NCBI GenBank assembly: GCA_038530285.1
Contig: JBCBCY010000003.1
Location: 62,001 to 126,000 of the forward strand
DNA length: 64,000 nt
Reading direction: 5' to 3'
From: JASJAR01 sp038530285
Lineage (GTDB): Bacteria; Pseudomonadota; Alphaproteobacteria; Rhodobacterales; Rhodobacteraceae
The notes below the pieces were generated by a model, which was not told where the DNA came from, ran no database searches, and worked only from the letters and a program-made list of their open reading frames with translations. Within the stretch, counting starts at the first letter, position 1, and the number at the start of each line of letters is the position of its first letter. Positions 6,506 through 15,083 of this stretch are shown here, in pieces. Made by a program: the position numbers and the translations under genes.

Positions 6506-9282
6506 TCGCAGCGCTTGGGTTCACCGCACCTTGGCTCTTGCTGGGCCTGATCGCACTGCCGGTGCTGTGGTTCTTGCTGCGCGCGGTTCCACCCGCGCCG
6601 ATCCGGCGGCGGTTTCCCGGCGTGGCGCTGCTGCTGGGGCTTGATGACGACGAACACCAGACCGACAAGACACCCTGGTGGCTTTTGCTGCTTCGGATGC
6701 TGGCGGTGGCACTTGTGATCATCGGTTTCGCCGGGCCCATTTTGAACCCTGATACGCGCGAGCCGGGTTCGGGCCCGCTTTTGGTGGTGCTTGACGGGAC
6801 CTGGGCTGAGGCAGCGGATTGGCCGCGCCGGTCCGCCCGGATCGAAGGTCTGCTGGCGGATGCAGGCCGGGCCGGGCGCCCGGTGGCGATTGTACAGCTT
6901 ACAGACTTGCCCGCCGGCGAGGTGACATTTCAGGCCGCCGAAGCCTGGGCAGGGCGCCTGCCGGGTCTGGACCCCAACGCCTGGGACGTGGACGCAGGGC
7001 GTGTGACCGCCTGGGCGGCAGAATTGGACGGCGGATTTGACACATTCTGGATGTCTGACGGGCTTGCCGCCGATTGGCGCGCGCCGGTTCTGTCTGCCTT
7101 GGAAGCCGCCGGCGATGTCGCCGTGTTCGAAAGTCCCGCCCCGGTTGTGGGGCTGCGACCGGCCGGATTTGTCGACGGCAACATTGCAGTGTCGGCGGTA
7201 CGTTCGCGCGCGGATGGCCCGACCACGCTGACCTTGGCAGCCCATGGCCTCGACCCGGCAGGCACGCCGCGCCAGCTTTCGACGGCCGATCTTGATTTCC
7301 TGCCGTCTGAAACCGAAGCTGTTGTTGAGTTGTCGCTGCCGCCTGAACTGCGCAACCGGATCACCCGGTTTGAGCTTTCGGGCATTCGGTCTGCCGGTGC
7401 TGTCAGCCTTGCCGATGATGCCTTGCGCCGCCGCGAAGTTGCGTTGCTGTCGGCGCGCGATGACCGCGAAGGGCTGCGGCTCCTTGCCCCCACGCACTAT
7501 CTGGAACAGGCGCTGGAACCGACGGCGGATCTGATCGACGGTGCGCTGTCGGATGTGGTGCTGGCCAACCCTGATGTGATCATCCTGGCCGATATCGCGA
7601 CCCTGTCGGGCGCCGAAGCCGAAGACCTGCGGGCCTGGGTCGAAGCGGGCGGGCTTCTGGTGCGCTTTGCCGGGCCACGGCTGGCGGCATCAGATGTCAG
7701 CCGGACCGACGAAGACCCGCTGATGCCGGTGCGTCTGCGCGCGGGTGGCCGCACGGTGGGCGGTGCGATGTCCTGGGGCGAGCCGAAACGGTTACGCACC
7801 TTTGGCGCCGACAGCCCGTTCTTTGGCCTGTCTGTGCCCGATGAAGTGCAGGTCAGCGCGCAGGTCATGGCCCAGCCCGACCCTGAGTTGCCCGACCGGG
7901 TGATTGCCTCGCTCGCCGATGGGACCCCATTGGTGACGCGCAAACGTCTGGACCAGGGCCAGGTGGTCTTGTTCCATGTGACGGCAAACGCGGAATGGTC
8001 GACACTGCCCTTGTCGGGCCTGTTTGTGTCGATGCTGGACCGGTTGGCGATCTCGACGCGGCCGGCGGTTCCCGATGCCGATGATCTGATCGGCACGATG
8101 TGGCAGCCTGATCAGGTGCTGACCGGATTTGGTGAAATCCGCGACGCGGGCGTGCTGCCCGGCGTGCCGGGCGAGGTGATCGCCGAACGTGTCCTTGGAC
8201 CCGACTTGCAGCCGGGGCTTTATGCTGGTGAGGATCGCCGACTTGCGCTGAATGTCATCGACGCCGAGCGCACGCTGATGCCTGCGGTGTGGCCTGCGCG
8301 TATCGCGATCGAAGGGCTTGCGGTTCAGCGCGAAACGCCGCTGAAAGGCGCGTTTTTGACCGCAGCACTGGCGCTTTTGTTTGCGGATATCCTGGCTTCG
8401 CTGTGGTTGTCGGGGCGTTTGACCGGCGCGCGCGCCAGCACCGTGTCCGCCTTTTTTGGTGGCGCACTTCTGGCCGCGATGCTTCTGGTGGCCCCGCACC
8501 CTGCCGTGGCCCAAGACACCGCGACCGAGGATCTGGCCCTGCTGGCCACCGCAGACGTGGTGCTGGCCCATGTGGTCACGGGCGACAGCCGCCTTGACGA
8601 TATCGCGCGCGCGGGCCTTTCGGGGCTGACAGATGTTTTGACGCGGCGCACCTCGATCGAGCCGATCGAACCGATTGCTGTGAACCTGGAAATCGACGAA
8701 CTGGCGTTCTTTCCGTTTTTGTATTGGCCGGTGACGCCCGATCAGCCGCAGCCGTCATCCGAAGCCTACGCCAAGCTGAACCGCTATCTGCGCTCTGGCG
8801 GGATGATCCTGTTTGACACCCGCGATGCGGATGTTGCCGGGTTTGGAAGTGAAACCGAGAATGCCAGAAAGCTGCGACAACTGGCGGCCCCTTTGGATAT
8901 TCCGCCGCTTGAGCCGATCCCCGAAGATCACGTTCTGACGCGCACATTCTACCTGTTGCAGGATTTCCCGGGCCGCTATGCCAGCCGCGATGTCTGGGTG
9001 GAAGCCGCCCCGGCTGACGCTGAACAAGCCGAAGGGATGCCGTTTCGCAACCTCAACGACAATGTGACGCCGGTGGTCATTGGCGGCAACGACTGGGCCG
9101 CGGCCTGGGCCACCGGACCCAATGGATCGCGCATGTTCCCGGTGGGCCGTGGGTTTGCCGGCGAACGCCAACGCGAGATCGCCTACCGCTTCGGCATCAA
9201 CCTGATCATGCATGTGCTGACCGGCAATTATAAATCCGACCAGGTGCATGTGCCTGCCTTGCTTGACAGATTGGGCCAGTGA
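6502..9282 (+). CDS. BatA/DUF4159 membrane protein
   Basis: A protein of about 926 residues. The N-terminus (GFTAPWLLLGLIALPVLWFLLRAVPP) is the BatA-type membrane anchor, followed by a second hydrophobic helix near residue 70. Then come a long periplasmic vWA-like region and an internal membrane helix pair near residues 615-665 (FLTAALALLFADILASLWLSG and FFGGALLAAMLLVAPHPAVA). The C-terminal DUF4159 domain begins about residue 690 (RAGLSGLTDVLTRRTSIEP ... LRSGGMILFDTRDADVAGF). The start is taken as the TTG at 6502, which overlaps the upstream TGA; a GTG at 6472 is an alternative. It probably assembles with the DUF58 protein at the membrane. Confidence 0.88.
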   Translation: MIAALGFTAPWLLLGLIALPVLWFLLRAVPPAPIRRRFPGVALLLGLDDDEHQTDKTPWWLLLLRMLAVALVIIGFAGPILNPDTREPGSGPLLVVLDGTWAEAADWPRRSARIEGLLADAGRAGRPVAIVQLTDLPAGEVTFQAAEAWAGRLPGLDPNAWDVDAGRVTAWAAELDGGFDTFWMSDGLAADWRAPVLSALEAAGDVAVFESPAPVVGLRPAGFVDGNIAVSAVRSRADGPTTLTLAAHGLDPAGTPRQLSTADLDFLPSETEAVVELSLPPELRNRITRFELSGIRSAGAVSLADDALRRREVALLSARDDREGLRLLAPTHYLEQALEPTADLIDGALSDVVLANPDVIILADIATLSGAEAEDLRAWVEAGGLLVRFAGPRLAASDVSRTDEDPLMPVRLRAGGRTVGGAMSWGEPKRLRTFGADSPFFGLSVPDEVQVSAQVMAQPDPELPDRVIASLADGTPLVTRKRLDQGQVVLFHVTANAEWSTLPLSGLFVSMLDRLAISTRPAVPDADDLIGTMWQPDQVLTGFGEIRDAGVLPGVPGEVIAERVLGPDLQPGLYAGEDRRLALNVIDAERTLMPAVWPARIAIEGLAVQRETPLKGAFLTAALALLFADILASLWLSGRLTGARASTVSAFFGGALLAAMLLVAPHPAVAQDTATEDLALLATADVVLAHVVTGDSRLDDIARAGLSGLTDVLTRRTSIEPIEPIAVNLEIDELAFFPFLYWPVTPDQPQPSSEAYAKLNRYLRSGGMILFDTRDADVAGFGSETENARKLRQLAAPLDIPPLEPIPEDHVLTRTFYLLQDFPGRYASRDVWVEAAPADAEQAEGMPFRNLNDNVTPVVIGGNDWAAAWATGPNGSRMFPVGRGFAGERQREIAYRFGINLIMHVLTGNYKSDQVHVPALLDRLGQ

Positions 9283-11351
9283 TGGACGCCGCTGAGATCA
9301 TCTTCGACCCGCTGTTGCCCATGCCGGTGCTTTGGGCGGTCGCGGCTTTGGCGCTGGCATTTGCGGGCTTTTCGCTTTGGCGTGGGCTGGCGGGGTGGTG
9401 GCTTCGTGGCCTCGCCTTTGTGGCCGTGCTTGCGGCTGTGCTGAACCCGTCGGTCCAGACCGAAGAGCGTGAGACATTGTCTGATCTGGTGGTTGTCGTG
9501 GTCGATGAAACCGCCAGCCAGCGGATTGCGGACCGGTCGGACCAGACCGCAACGGCCCTGGCCGAGATTGAGGCGCGCGTCGCCCGGCTGGGCAACACAG
9601 AGCTGCGCGTCAAGTCGCTGGGCGACGATGATGATAACCGGGGCTCGCTGATCATGGGGGCCTTGGCCGAAGCCATGGCCGAGGTGCCGCGCGCGCGTCT
9701 GGCAGGCGCGATCCTTCTGACCGATGGACAGATCCACGACATTGAAGCCACGCCGAACCTGCCGGCCCCGCTGCATGCCATCCTGACCGGCCAGCCGGAT
9801 GACTGGGACCGCCGCCTGGTGGTCGAAAGTGCGCCGGCCTTTGCGATTATCGGCGAGCCGATCACCCTTTCATTGATGGTCGAAGATCAGGGGGCCGCGC
9901 CCGCCGCGACCACCGCGCCTTTGGAAATTTCCGTCGATGGCGGCGAGCCGGAGGTCTTTGATGTGCCCGTCGGTCAGGCGTTGGAATTGCCCCTGACGCT
10001 GCCCCATGGCGGTCTGAACGTCGTGCAGTTCACCGTGCCGACAGCCGAAGGTGAGTTGACCGACCGCAACAATTCCGCCGTGATCCAGATCAACGGGGTG
10101 CGCGACCGGTTGCGGGTCTTGCTGGTGTCGGGCGAACCCCATGCGGGGGAGCGCACATGGCGAAACCTTCTGAAGGCCGATGCCTCTGTCGATCTGGTGC
10201 ATTTCACCATTCTGCGCCCGCCCGAAAAGCAGGACGGCGTGCCGGTGTCCGAACTGTCGCTGATTGCCTTTCCGACCCGCGAGTTGTTCCTCGACAAGAT
10301 CGACGAGTTCGATCTGATCATCTTTGACCGCTACAAGCGGCGCGGCATCTTGCCCGCGATCTATCTTGATAACGTGCGCGCGTATGTCGAAGACGGCGGC
10401 GCGGTGCTGGTTGCGGCTGGGCCCGATTTTGCGGGTGCGGAATCGATTTATCGCTCGCCCTTGGCGGATGTCTTGCCCGCGTCGCCCTCGGGCATCGTCA
10501 TTGATCAGGGCTTTGTGCCGGAGGTGACGGATCTGGGGGATCGCCACCCGGTGACCGAAGGGCTCGAAGCGCTGGGTCCTGGCGCCGGCGACCCCGATAC
10601 AGCGCCTTGGGGGCGGTGGCTGCGGCTCCTAGACCTCGACGCACCCGAAGGCCAGGTGGTGATGGCGGGGCCGGACGATCGACCCTTGTTGATCCTTGAC
10701 CGCGTAGGCGAAGGCCGCGTGGCACTGTTGGGGTCCGATCACGCCTGGCTTTGGTCGCGCGGCTACGAAGGCGGCGGGCCACAGTTGGAACTTCTGCGCC
10801 GCTTGGCACATTGGATGATGGGCGAGCCCGAGCTGGACGAAGAAGCCCTGCGCGTTTCGGCCGAAGGTCAACGCATGTCAATCACGCGCCGCAGCCTGGG
10901 TGACGGCGTGGGCGATGTGGAAATCACCGGTCCCGATGGCACGGTGACGCTGGTGCCTTTGGAAGAAACCGCGCCGGGGCGCTTCACCGCTGATTGGGAC
11001 GCGCCCGAAATCGGACTTTACCGGTTGATCGAAAGCGAAGAAGAGGCGGTCATTGCCCTGGGACCTGCTGCACCGCGCGAGTTTGAAGAAACCATTGCCT
11101 CGGCCGAGGTGCTGACCCCGGCGGTCACAGCGACCCGTGGCGGCATCGTCACGCTGTCTGACGGCGTGCCTGATTTGCGCCGTGTGCGCGAAGGCCGCCC
11201 GGCCGCAGGGCGTGGCTGGCTGGGGATCACACCGCGCGCGGCTTACTTGACCGCGGATGTGCAAATCTCGCCTGTCTTGCCGTCATGGGCGTTCTTGCTC
11301 CTGGCGTCGCTTCTGGCCATCGGCGCCTGGCTGCGCGAAGGTCGCCGCTGA
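9282..11351 (+). CDS. Large membrane protein of the MoxR operon (glutamine amidotransferase/vWA-like fold)
   Basis: A 689-residue protein with two N-terminal membrane helices (residues 12-60), a long extracytoplasmic region and a C-terminal helix (SWAFLLLASLLAIGAWLREG). The middle part (LRVLLVSGEPHAGERTWRNLL ... FDLIIFDRYKRRGILPAIYLDNV ... GGAVLVAAGPDFAG) resembles the class I glutamine-amidotransferase-like fold seen in the last gene of these operons. I see no clear Cys-His-Glu triad, so enzymatic activity is unlikely. The ATG at 9282 overlaps the preceding stop by one base; a GTG one codon earlier is possible. The operon ends here with paired hairpins. Confidence 0.85.
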   Translation: MDAAEIIFDPLLPMPVLWAVAALALAFAGFSLWRGLAGWWLRGLAFVAVLAAVLNPSVQTEERETLSDLVVVVVDETASQRIADRSDQTATALAEIEARVARLGNTELRVKSLGDDDDNRGSLIMGALAEAMAEVPRARLAGAILLTDGQIHDIEATPNLPAPLHAILTGQPDDWDRRLVVESAPAFAIIGEPITLSLMVEDQGAAPAATTAPLEISVDGGEPEVFDVPVGQALELPLTLPHGGLNVVQFTVPTAEGELTDRNNSAVIQINGVRDRLRVLLVSGEPHAGERTWRNLLKADASVDLVHFTILRPPEKQDGVPVSELSLIAFPTRELFLDKIDEFDLIIFDRYKRRGILPAIYLDNVRAYVEDGGAVLVAAGPDFAGAESIYRSPLADVLPASPSGIVIDQGFVPEVTDLGDRHPVTEGLEALGPGAGDPDTAPWGRWLRLLDLDAPEGQVVMAGPDDRPLLILDRVGEGRVALLGSDHAWLWSRGYEGGGPQLELLRRLAHWMMGEPELDEEALRVSAEGQRMSITRRSLGDGVGDVEITGPDGTVTLVPLEETAPGRFTADWDAPEIGLYRLIESEEEAVIALGPAAPREFEETIASAEVLTPAVTATRGGIVTLSDGVPDLRRVREGRPAAGRGWLGITPRAAYLTADVQISPVLPSWAFLLLASLLAIGAWLREGRR

Positions 11352-11359
11352 GGGCGGGC

Positions 11360-11402
11360 CCGATTTTTGGAAAAATCGGCGCCGGCTTTTTGTAAAAAGC
11401 CG
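11360..11402. repeat. Paired-hairpin intergenic element, copy B (bidirectional terminator candidate)
   Basis: Two perfect 9-bp stems with 2-base loops are separated by three bases: CCGATTTTT/AAAAATCGG (11360-11379) and CGGCTTTTT/AAAAAGCCG (11383-11402). They fill the gap between two convergent genes, and the second hairpin ends at the stop codon of the minus-strand gene. The symmetric T and A runs would let it terminate transcripts from both sides. Confidence 0.75.
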
Positions 11403-11759
11403 CTACCTCTCAATGGCGAAGGTGGTTGTTTGATCGGCCCAGCCTTCAACATTGGTGCTGGCGCGCACGAAGACCTCGGTCACGTCGCCTGGAACGTCGA
11501 TGCCGGATTGTGACCGGGTGAAGGGCTGTTCGTTTACATGGGGGTGCAGAAGCGTCCGGGTCGCTAAAACCGTTCCATCGGCCAATTCGACACGCCAGCC
11601 ATCGGCGTAATCGTCCCAGCCGGTGTCGCCGTGCGATAGGGTGACATCGAACCGCCAGACCTCGCCCTGCGGGCTGGCCGCGATTCGTTCGATCACCGCA
11701 GGGTCTGCCATCACTGGCCCGACCATCAGCCCAAAAAGGATAAAAGTTGTGCGGATCAT
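11403..11759 (-). CDS. Small exported protein of unknown function
   Basis: 118 residues with a clear signal peptide (MIRTTFILFGLMVGPVMA, cleavage after MADPA-type sequence near residue 18). The mature part (about 100 residues) is mostly predicted beta strand: WRFDVTLSHGDTGWDDYADG ... VELADGTVLATRTLLHPH ... VPGDVTEVFVRASTNVEGW. It looks like a small beta-sandwich periplasmic domain. I recall similar short Roseobacter proteins but cannot name a family. It is convergent with the MoxR operon, and its own 3' end abuts the paired-hairpin element. Confidence 0.75.
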   Translation of the reverse strand: MIRTTFILFGLMVGPVMADPAVIERIAASPQGEVWRFDVTLSHGDTGWDDYADGWRVELADGTVLATRTLLHPHVNEQPFTRSQSGIDVPGDVTEVFVRASTNVEGWADQTTTFAIER

Positions 11760-11967
11760 TACGTATCCTCATCCGTGGCACCTGGCCCATATCTAGAGGG
11801 TTCCAGCCTAGCCGCCCCAGCCCCTAGATCTCAAGAAAACTTGCCGTGACCGAAATACCATCGCGCATCTGAAAATATTGCCCAACGCGCAGCGTCGGCC
11901 TTTCGCCGGGCCATATTTACGCCGCATCGTGTTGCTAGCGACCCTGGGGGGGACGCTGGAGGATCGG

Positions 11968-12792
11968 ATGAACCGATGGATTGCTGCCTTTGCGGCTGCC
12001 TTGACCTTTGCCGCCCCCGTGGTGGCAGCCGACACGACCTCACCCCTGACATCACTGGTCACTGGCGATGACAGCCGTGGATGGGAAGCTGTCGGGCGGT
12101 TGAACATCGGCGCATCAGGGTTTTGCACCGGGGCGATGATTGCGCCCGATCTGGTGCTGACGGCGGCCCATTGTCTGTTCGACAAAGACACGATGAAGGA
12201 AGTTGGCGCGGGCCAGATCGAGTTTTTGGCAGGCTGGCGCAACGGGCGCGCGACCGCTTACCGCGATGTTCGCCGTGCGTTTTTGCATCCCGAATACGAA
12301 TACAACGGCCGCGAAGGCGATTTGCGAGTGGTCAATGACCTTGCCCTGCTGGAGCTTGAGCGCCCGATACAGACATCGAATGTCACGCCGTTTCGGACCG
12401 CCGAGCGGCCCCGCAAGGGCGATCAGGTTGGTGTGGTCTCCTATGCCCATGACCGGATGGATCGCCCGGCACTGGAAAGGGAATGCCAGGTTCTGGCGCG
12501 CCAGTCGGGCAGCCTGATCCTGTCGTGTACGGTGGATTTCGGGTCGTCCGGCGCGCCGATCTTCACGATGGACGGCGATGTGCCGCGGATCGTGTCGGTC
12601 GTGTCGGCAAAGGCGGAAGTGCGGGGTCGTCCGGTGTCGCTGGGCACAGCACTTGAAAAGCCATTGGCCGAACTTCTGGCCCTGCGCGACAATGCAGAGC
12701 CGGTTGAGATCGCCCCAGATCAGCCTGCCGCGCGCCGTATCGTGATGGACAAGCCCCGCGATCCGAACGGGGCGAAGTTTCTGCGCCCGTGA
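11968..12792 (+). CDS. Exported trypsin-like serine protease (first of three)
   Basis: A 274-residue S1-family protease with signal peptide (MNRWIAAFAAALTFAAPVVAA). The catalytic triad is readable: His in TAAHC (near residue 68), Asp in NDLALLEL (near 125) and Ser in GSSGAPIF (near 193). Four cysteines are placed for disulfides (FCTG/TAAHC and ECQV/LSCTV). The start at 11968 gives a proper signal peptide; the frame is open upstream but those codons are not signal-like. Its TGA overlaps the GTG start of the next protease. It probably acts in the periplasm or is secreted; the substrate is unknown. Confidence 0.9.
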   Translation: MNRWIAAFAAALTFAAPVVAADTTSPLTSLVTGDDSRGWEAVGRLNIGASGFCTGAMIAPDLVLTAAHCLFDKDTMKEVGAGQIEFLAGWRNGRATAYRDVRRAFLHPEYEYNGREGDLRVVNDLALLELERPIQTSNVTPFRTAERPRKGDQVGVVSYAHDRMDRPALERECQVLARQSGSLILSCTVDFGSSGAPIFTMDGDVPRIVSVVSAKAEVRGRPVSLGTALEKPLAELLALRDNAEPVEIAPDQPAARRIVMDKPRDPNGAKFLRP

Positions 12793-13592
12793 TCCGGTTT
12801 ATTCTGCTTGCGGTTTTGGTCGCGGCTCCCGCGGCGGCTCAGGACACATCTGCCCTGAAGCGATTGACCCTGCGCACCGACCTTCTGGGCTGGGAAGCCG
12901 TCGGGCGGGTCGAGATCGGCCGCGATAACTTTTGCACGGGCACGTTGATTGCCACGAACCTTGTGTTGACGGCAGCCCATTGCGTTTACGCCCGGGGCGG
13001 TCAGCGGCGACGCGCAGACAGCCTGACATTTCGCGCGGGCCTGACCGACGGCGAAGTGATTGCCGAAAGTGCCATCGCCCGGGTGGTCGCGCATCCCGCT
13101 TATGTGGCCGGCAACCCGCCCGATTGGAACAATGTGCGCCACGACGTGGCCTTGTTGGAACTGGCCACGCCGATCCCGTCGAACGTGGCGAGCCCCTTTC
13201 GCACCGACCCGCCCGTGCGCGCGGGCGGCGAAGTCAGCGTGGTGTCCTTTGCCGCGGGCCGCGAAGACGCCTTGTCGCGCCAGCGCATCTGCGGCGTGAT
13301 CGGCGAAAACGCGGGCTTGATGGCGTTTGACTGCGACGTCTACTACGGCTCGTCCGGCGCGCCGGTGTTCTTCCGCGACCAAGGCCCGCCCCGGATTGTA
13401 TCGATCGTCTCATCTGGGTCGCGTGGCCCAGACGGCACGGTATCGTTTGGAATGGAACTGCCGTCGCTCGTGGCGGAGTTGAAACACGCCCTGCGCACTG
13501 GGCGCGGGGTCTGGCCTGAGCGTGGCACCGGCCAGGGTGTCTTGCGAAAAGGCAGTGAAACCCGTGAGGCCGGTCACTTCCTTCGGCCTTGA
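12789..13592 (+). CDS. Exported trypsin-like serine protease (second of three)
   Basis: 267 residues, starting at a GTG that overlaps the previous stop (GTGA). A signal peptide (MIRFILLAVLVAAPAAAQ) precedes an S1 domain with His in TAAHC (near 64), Asp in HDVALLEL (near 119) and Ser in GSSGAPVF (near 189). It is a clear paralogue of the first protease: both begin the mature protein with LGWEAVGRVEIG/RGWEAVGRLNIG-like sequence and share FCTGTLI/FCTGAMI. Both also end in FLRP, a shared C-terminal tetrapeptide. The pair is translationally coupled. Confidence 0.9.
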   Translation: MIRFILLAVLVAAPAAAQDTSALKRLTLRTDLLGWEAVGRVEIGRDNFCTGTLIATNLVLTAAHCVYARGGQRRRADSLTFRAGLTDGEVIAESAIARVVAHPAYVAGNPPDWNNVRHDVALLELATPIPSNVASPFRTDPPVRAGGEVSVVSFAAGREDALSRQRICGVIGENAGLMAFDCDVYYGSSGAPVFFRDQGPPRIVSIVSSGSRGPDGTVSFGMELPSLVAELKHALRTGRGVWPERGTGQGVLRKGSETREAGHFLRP

Positions 13593-13647
13593 TACCTTGG
13601 CGCCTCCTTTCGTTGACCGGGCGGGACCACGGCCCCAGGTTTGGGCT

Positions 13648-14376
13648 ATGATGCGCCTGAGTTTTTATCCTTTTGCATGGCTTGTTGCTTGGCTTGCGAT
13701 TGCTGCTGTCGGTTGGGCCGAGCCTGCGGCAATGGCTGGTGTCGGCAAGCTCGACCTTCGGGGAAAGGCGGCCTGTACCGGTGCGCTGATCGCGCCCGAT
13801 CTGGTGCTGACGGCTGGTCATTGCCTGAAAGCCTTTGACGGGGAGCAGTCTTTTGCCGCCAAGGACATTTCGTTCCGTCCCGGCCGGTCGCCCGGGCGGC
13901 CCAGGCCCGAACCGATAAAAGGGGCCCTTGTCGCCGTACATCCGATCTGGGGTTTCGGCGTAGGGCCCAAAGGGATGCGGGTGGCCTTTGATCTGGGCCT
14001 TTTGCGGCTTCAGACCCCAGTTGCACCAAACGTGGCCCAGCCGCTTGGCTTTGGCGGGCTACCCGACGTCAGCGAACGGTTGCTGATTGCTGGCTACCGT
14101 GGCGGCAGAGGCGAGGTGGCCCGGCAAAGGCGGTGTGCTGTGATCGAGGCCAATCATGCCGTTACAGGGCTGGGCTGCCCAGTTGATTTCGGCGAAAGCG
14201 GTTCGCCCATGATGCGGTTGGAAAATGGCGTGCCCGTGATCGTTGGCGTTTTGTCCAACAAGGGGCTCATCGACGGTCAGCTTGTGGGTTTCGGACCCGT
14301 GACGGCCACAGGTGTGGACACGGTTATCGTGCACCTGAAGGAGCTCGAAGCGTTGAAAGCCTCTGATAACAATTGA
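13648..14376 (+). CDS. Exported trypsin-like serine protease (third of three)
   Basis: 242 residues from the ATG at 13648 (a second ATG follows at once). A signal peptide (MRLSFYPFAWLVAWLAIAAVGWA) leads into a shorter S1 domain with His in TAGHC (near 57), Asp in FDLGLLRL (near 115) and Ser in GESGSPMM (near 184). It is more diverged than the two upstream paralogues and lacks their common FLRP tail. It lies 55 bases downstream of the second protease. All three proteases keep complete triads, so all may be active, probably on envelope or external proteins. Confidence 0.87.
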   Translation: MMRLSFYPFAWLVAWLAIAAVGWAEPAAMAGVGKLDLRGKAACTGALIAPDLVLTAGHCLKAFDGEQSFAAKDISFRPGRSPGRPRPEPIKGALVAVHPIWGFGVGPKGMRVAFDLGLLRLQTPVAPNVAQPLGFGGLPDVSERLLIAGYRGGRGEVARQRRCAVIEANHAVTGLGCPVDFGESGSPMMRLENGVPVIVGVLSNKGLIDGQLVGFGPVTATGVDTVIVHLKELEALKASDNN

Positions 14377-14386
14377 GAAAAAAGTT

Positions 14387-14417
14387 CCCTTGACGCAAGC
14401 GGGCAGACTTCCCACAT
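14387..14417 (+). promoter_or_regulatory. Sigma-32 (RpoH)-like promoter of hsp20
   Basis: CCCTTGAC (14387-14394) and CCCACAT (14411-14417) are 16 bases apart, close to the heat-shock sigma pattern of CTTGA and CCCAT. The element lies about 95 bases upstream of the hsp20 start codon, which is the expected place for such a promoter. Confidence 0.5.
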
Positions 14418-14487
14418 GCCTATGGCAGATGCCCAAACCGGGGTCTGCACCGTGAACCGGCCAGTCCGATATGGATGGCTGCAACCT

Positions 14488-14510
14488 GTTGTCGCTCAAT
14501 GGAGGATAAC
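14488..14510 (+). promoter_or_regulatory. ROSE-like RNA thermometer hairpin over the hsp20 ribosome-binding site
   Basis: Just before the hsp20 ATG (14513) the RNA would read UCGCU, CAAU, then GGAGGAU. This matches the ROSE core of UYGCU facing the Shine-Dalgarno. GUU (14488-14490) can pair with AAC (14508-14510), and CUC (14495-14497) with GAG (14502-14504), leaving a G:G opposition between them as in known ROSE elements. The hairpin would mask GGAGG at low temperature and open on heating. The region further upstream is long enough for additional ROSE stems, but I did not fold it. Confidence 0.55.
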
Positions 14511-14512
14511 CC

Positions 14513-14971
14513 ATGCGAACTCTTGATTTTACCCCCCTTCACCGTGCCACCGTCGGCTTTGATCAGATTGCCGACCTGATGGACCGCGTCCTGTCTGACA
14601 CCCAGGCCACCCCGTCCTATCCGCCCTACAATATCGAAAAGACCGGAGATGACGCCTGGCGTATTTCGGTCGCCGTGGCGGGGTTCTCGGACGCTGATCT
14701 GAACGTCGAAGTGAAGGAAAACGCGCTTCTTGTGACGGCCAAGAAGTCCGACGAAGGTGCCAAGAAGACCTATTTGCACCGGGGCATTGCCACCCGCGCG
14801 TTTGAACGGCGTTTCCATTTGGCCGACCACGTCCGCGTGTCCGGTGCCAGCCATGCTGATGGCATGTTGCATATCGACCTGGTGCGCGAAGTGCCCGAAG
14901 CCCTAAAGCCCCGCCGGATCGAAATTGCGACCAGCGAGACGGTTGAAGCAAAGGCCGTCACTGCGACCTGA
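14513..14971 (+). CDS. Small heat-shock protein, Hsp20/alpha-crystallin family
   Basis: 152 residues. The N-terminal arm (MRTLDFTPLHRATVGFDQIADLMDRVL) and YPPYNIEKTGDDAWRISVAV are characteristic of the IbpA-like class. The alpha-crystallin domain runs from about residue 38 to 130 and includes YLHRGIATRAFERRFHLADHV and the GMLHIDLVREVPE strand. It is an ATP-independent holdase that keeps unfolding proteins soluble. Upstream lie an RpoH-like promoter and a ROSE-like thermometer, and a strong hairpin lies ten bases downstream of the stop. Confidence 0.95.
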   Translation: MRTLDFTPLHRATVGFDQIADLMDRVLSDTQATPSYPPYNIEKTGDDAWRISVAVAGFSDADLNVEVKENALLVTAKKSDEGAKKTYLHRGIATRAFERRFHLADHVRVSGASHADGMLHIDLVREVPEALKPRRIEIATSETVEAKAVTAT

Positions 14972-14980
14972 CCACGATTG

Positions 14981-15001
14981 CGCCGCCCTTTGCAGGCGGC
15001 G
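14981..15001 (+). terminator. GC-rich hairpin after hsp20
   Basis: A perfect 7-bp stem CGCCGCC/GGCGGCG with a seven-base loop begins ten bases after the hsp20 stop. It lacks a T-run. It is directly followed by the GGGGGC-type intergenic repeat at 15008-15061, so the two together probably form the 3' end. Confidence 0.5.
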
Positions 15002-15007
15002 CGACGG

Positions 15008-15061
15008 GTGAGGGGGCGCTGCCCCCTCACACTCCCCCGGGATATTTCCAGGGAGATGAAG
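15008..15061. repeat. GGGGC-GCT-GCCCC intergenic repeat, copy 1
   Basis: A perfect 10-bp stem GTGAGGGGGC/GCCCCCTCAC with loop GCT (15008-15030) is followed by a CTCCC...GGGAG pairing around GATATTT and a GATGAAG end. The same plan is found at 17593-17637. Both copies point the GAAG end toward the 3' end of a minus-strand gene. I recall this type of element as frequent in Rhodobacteraceae intergenic DNA; here it separates two convergent genes. Confidence 0.7.
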
Positions 15062-15083
15062 GGCGCGGTCACGCGGCCTGAGG

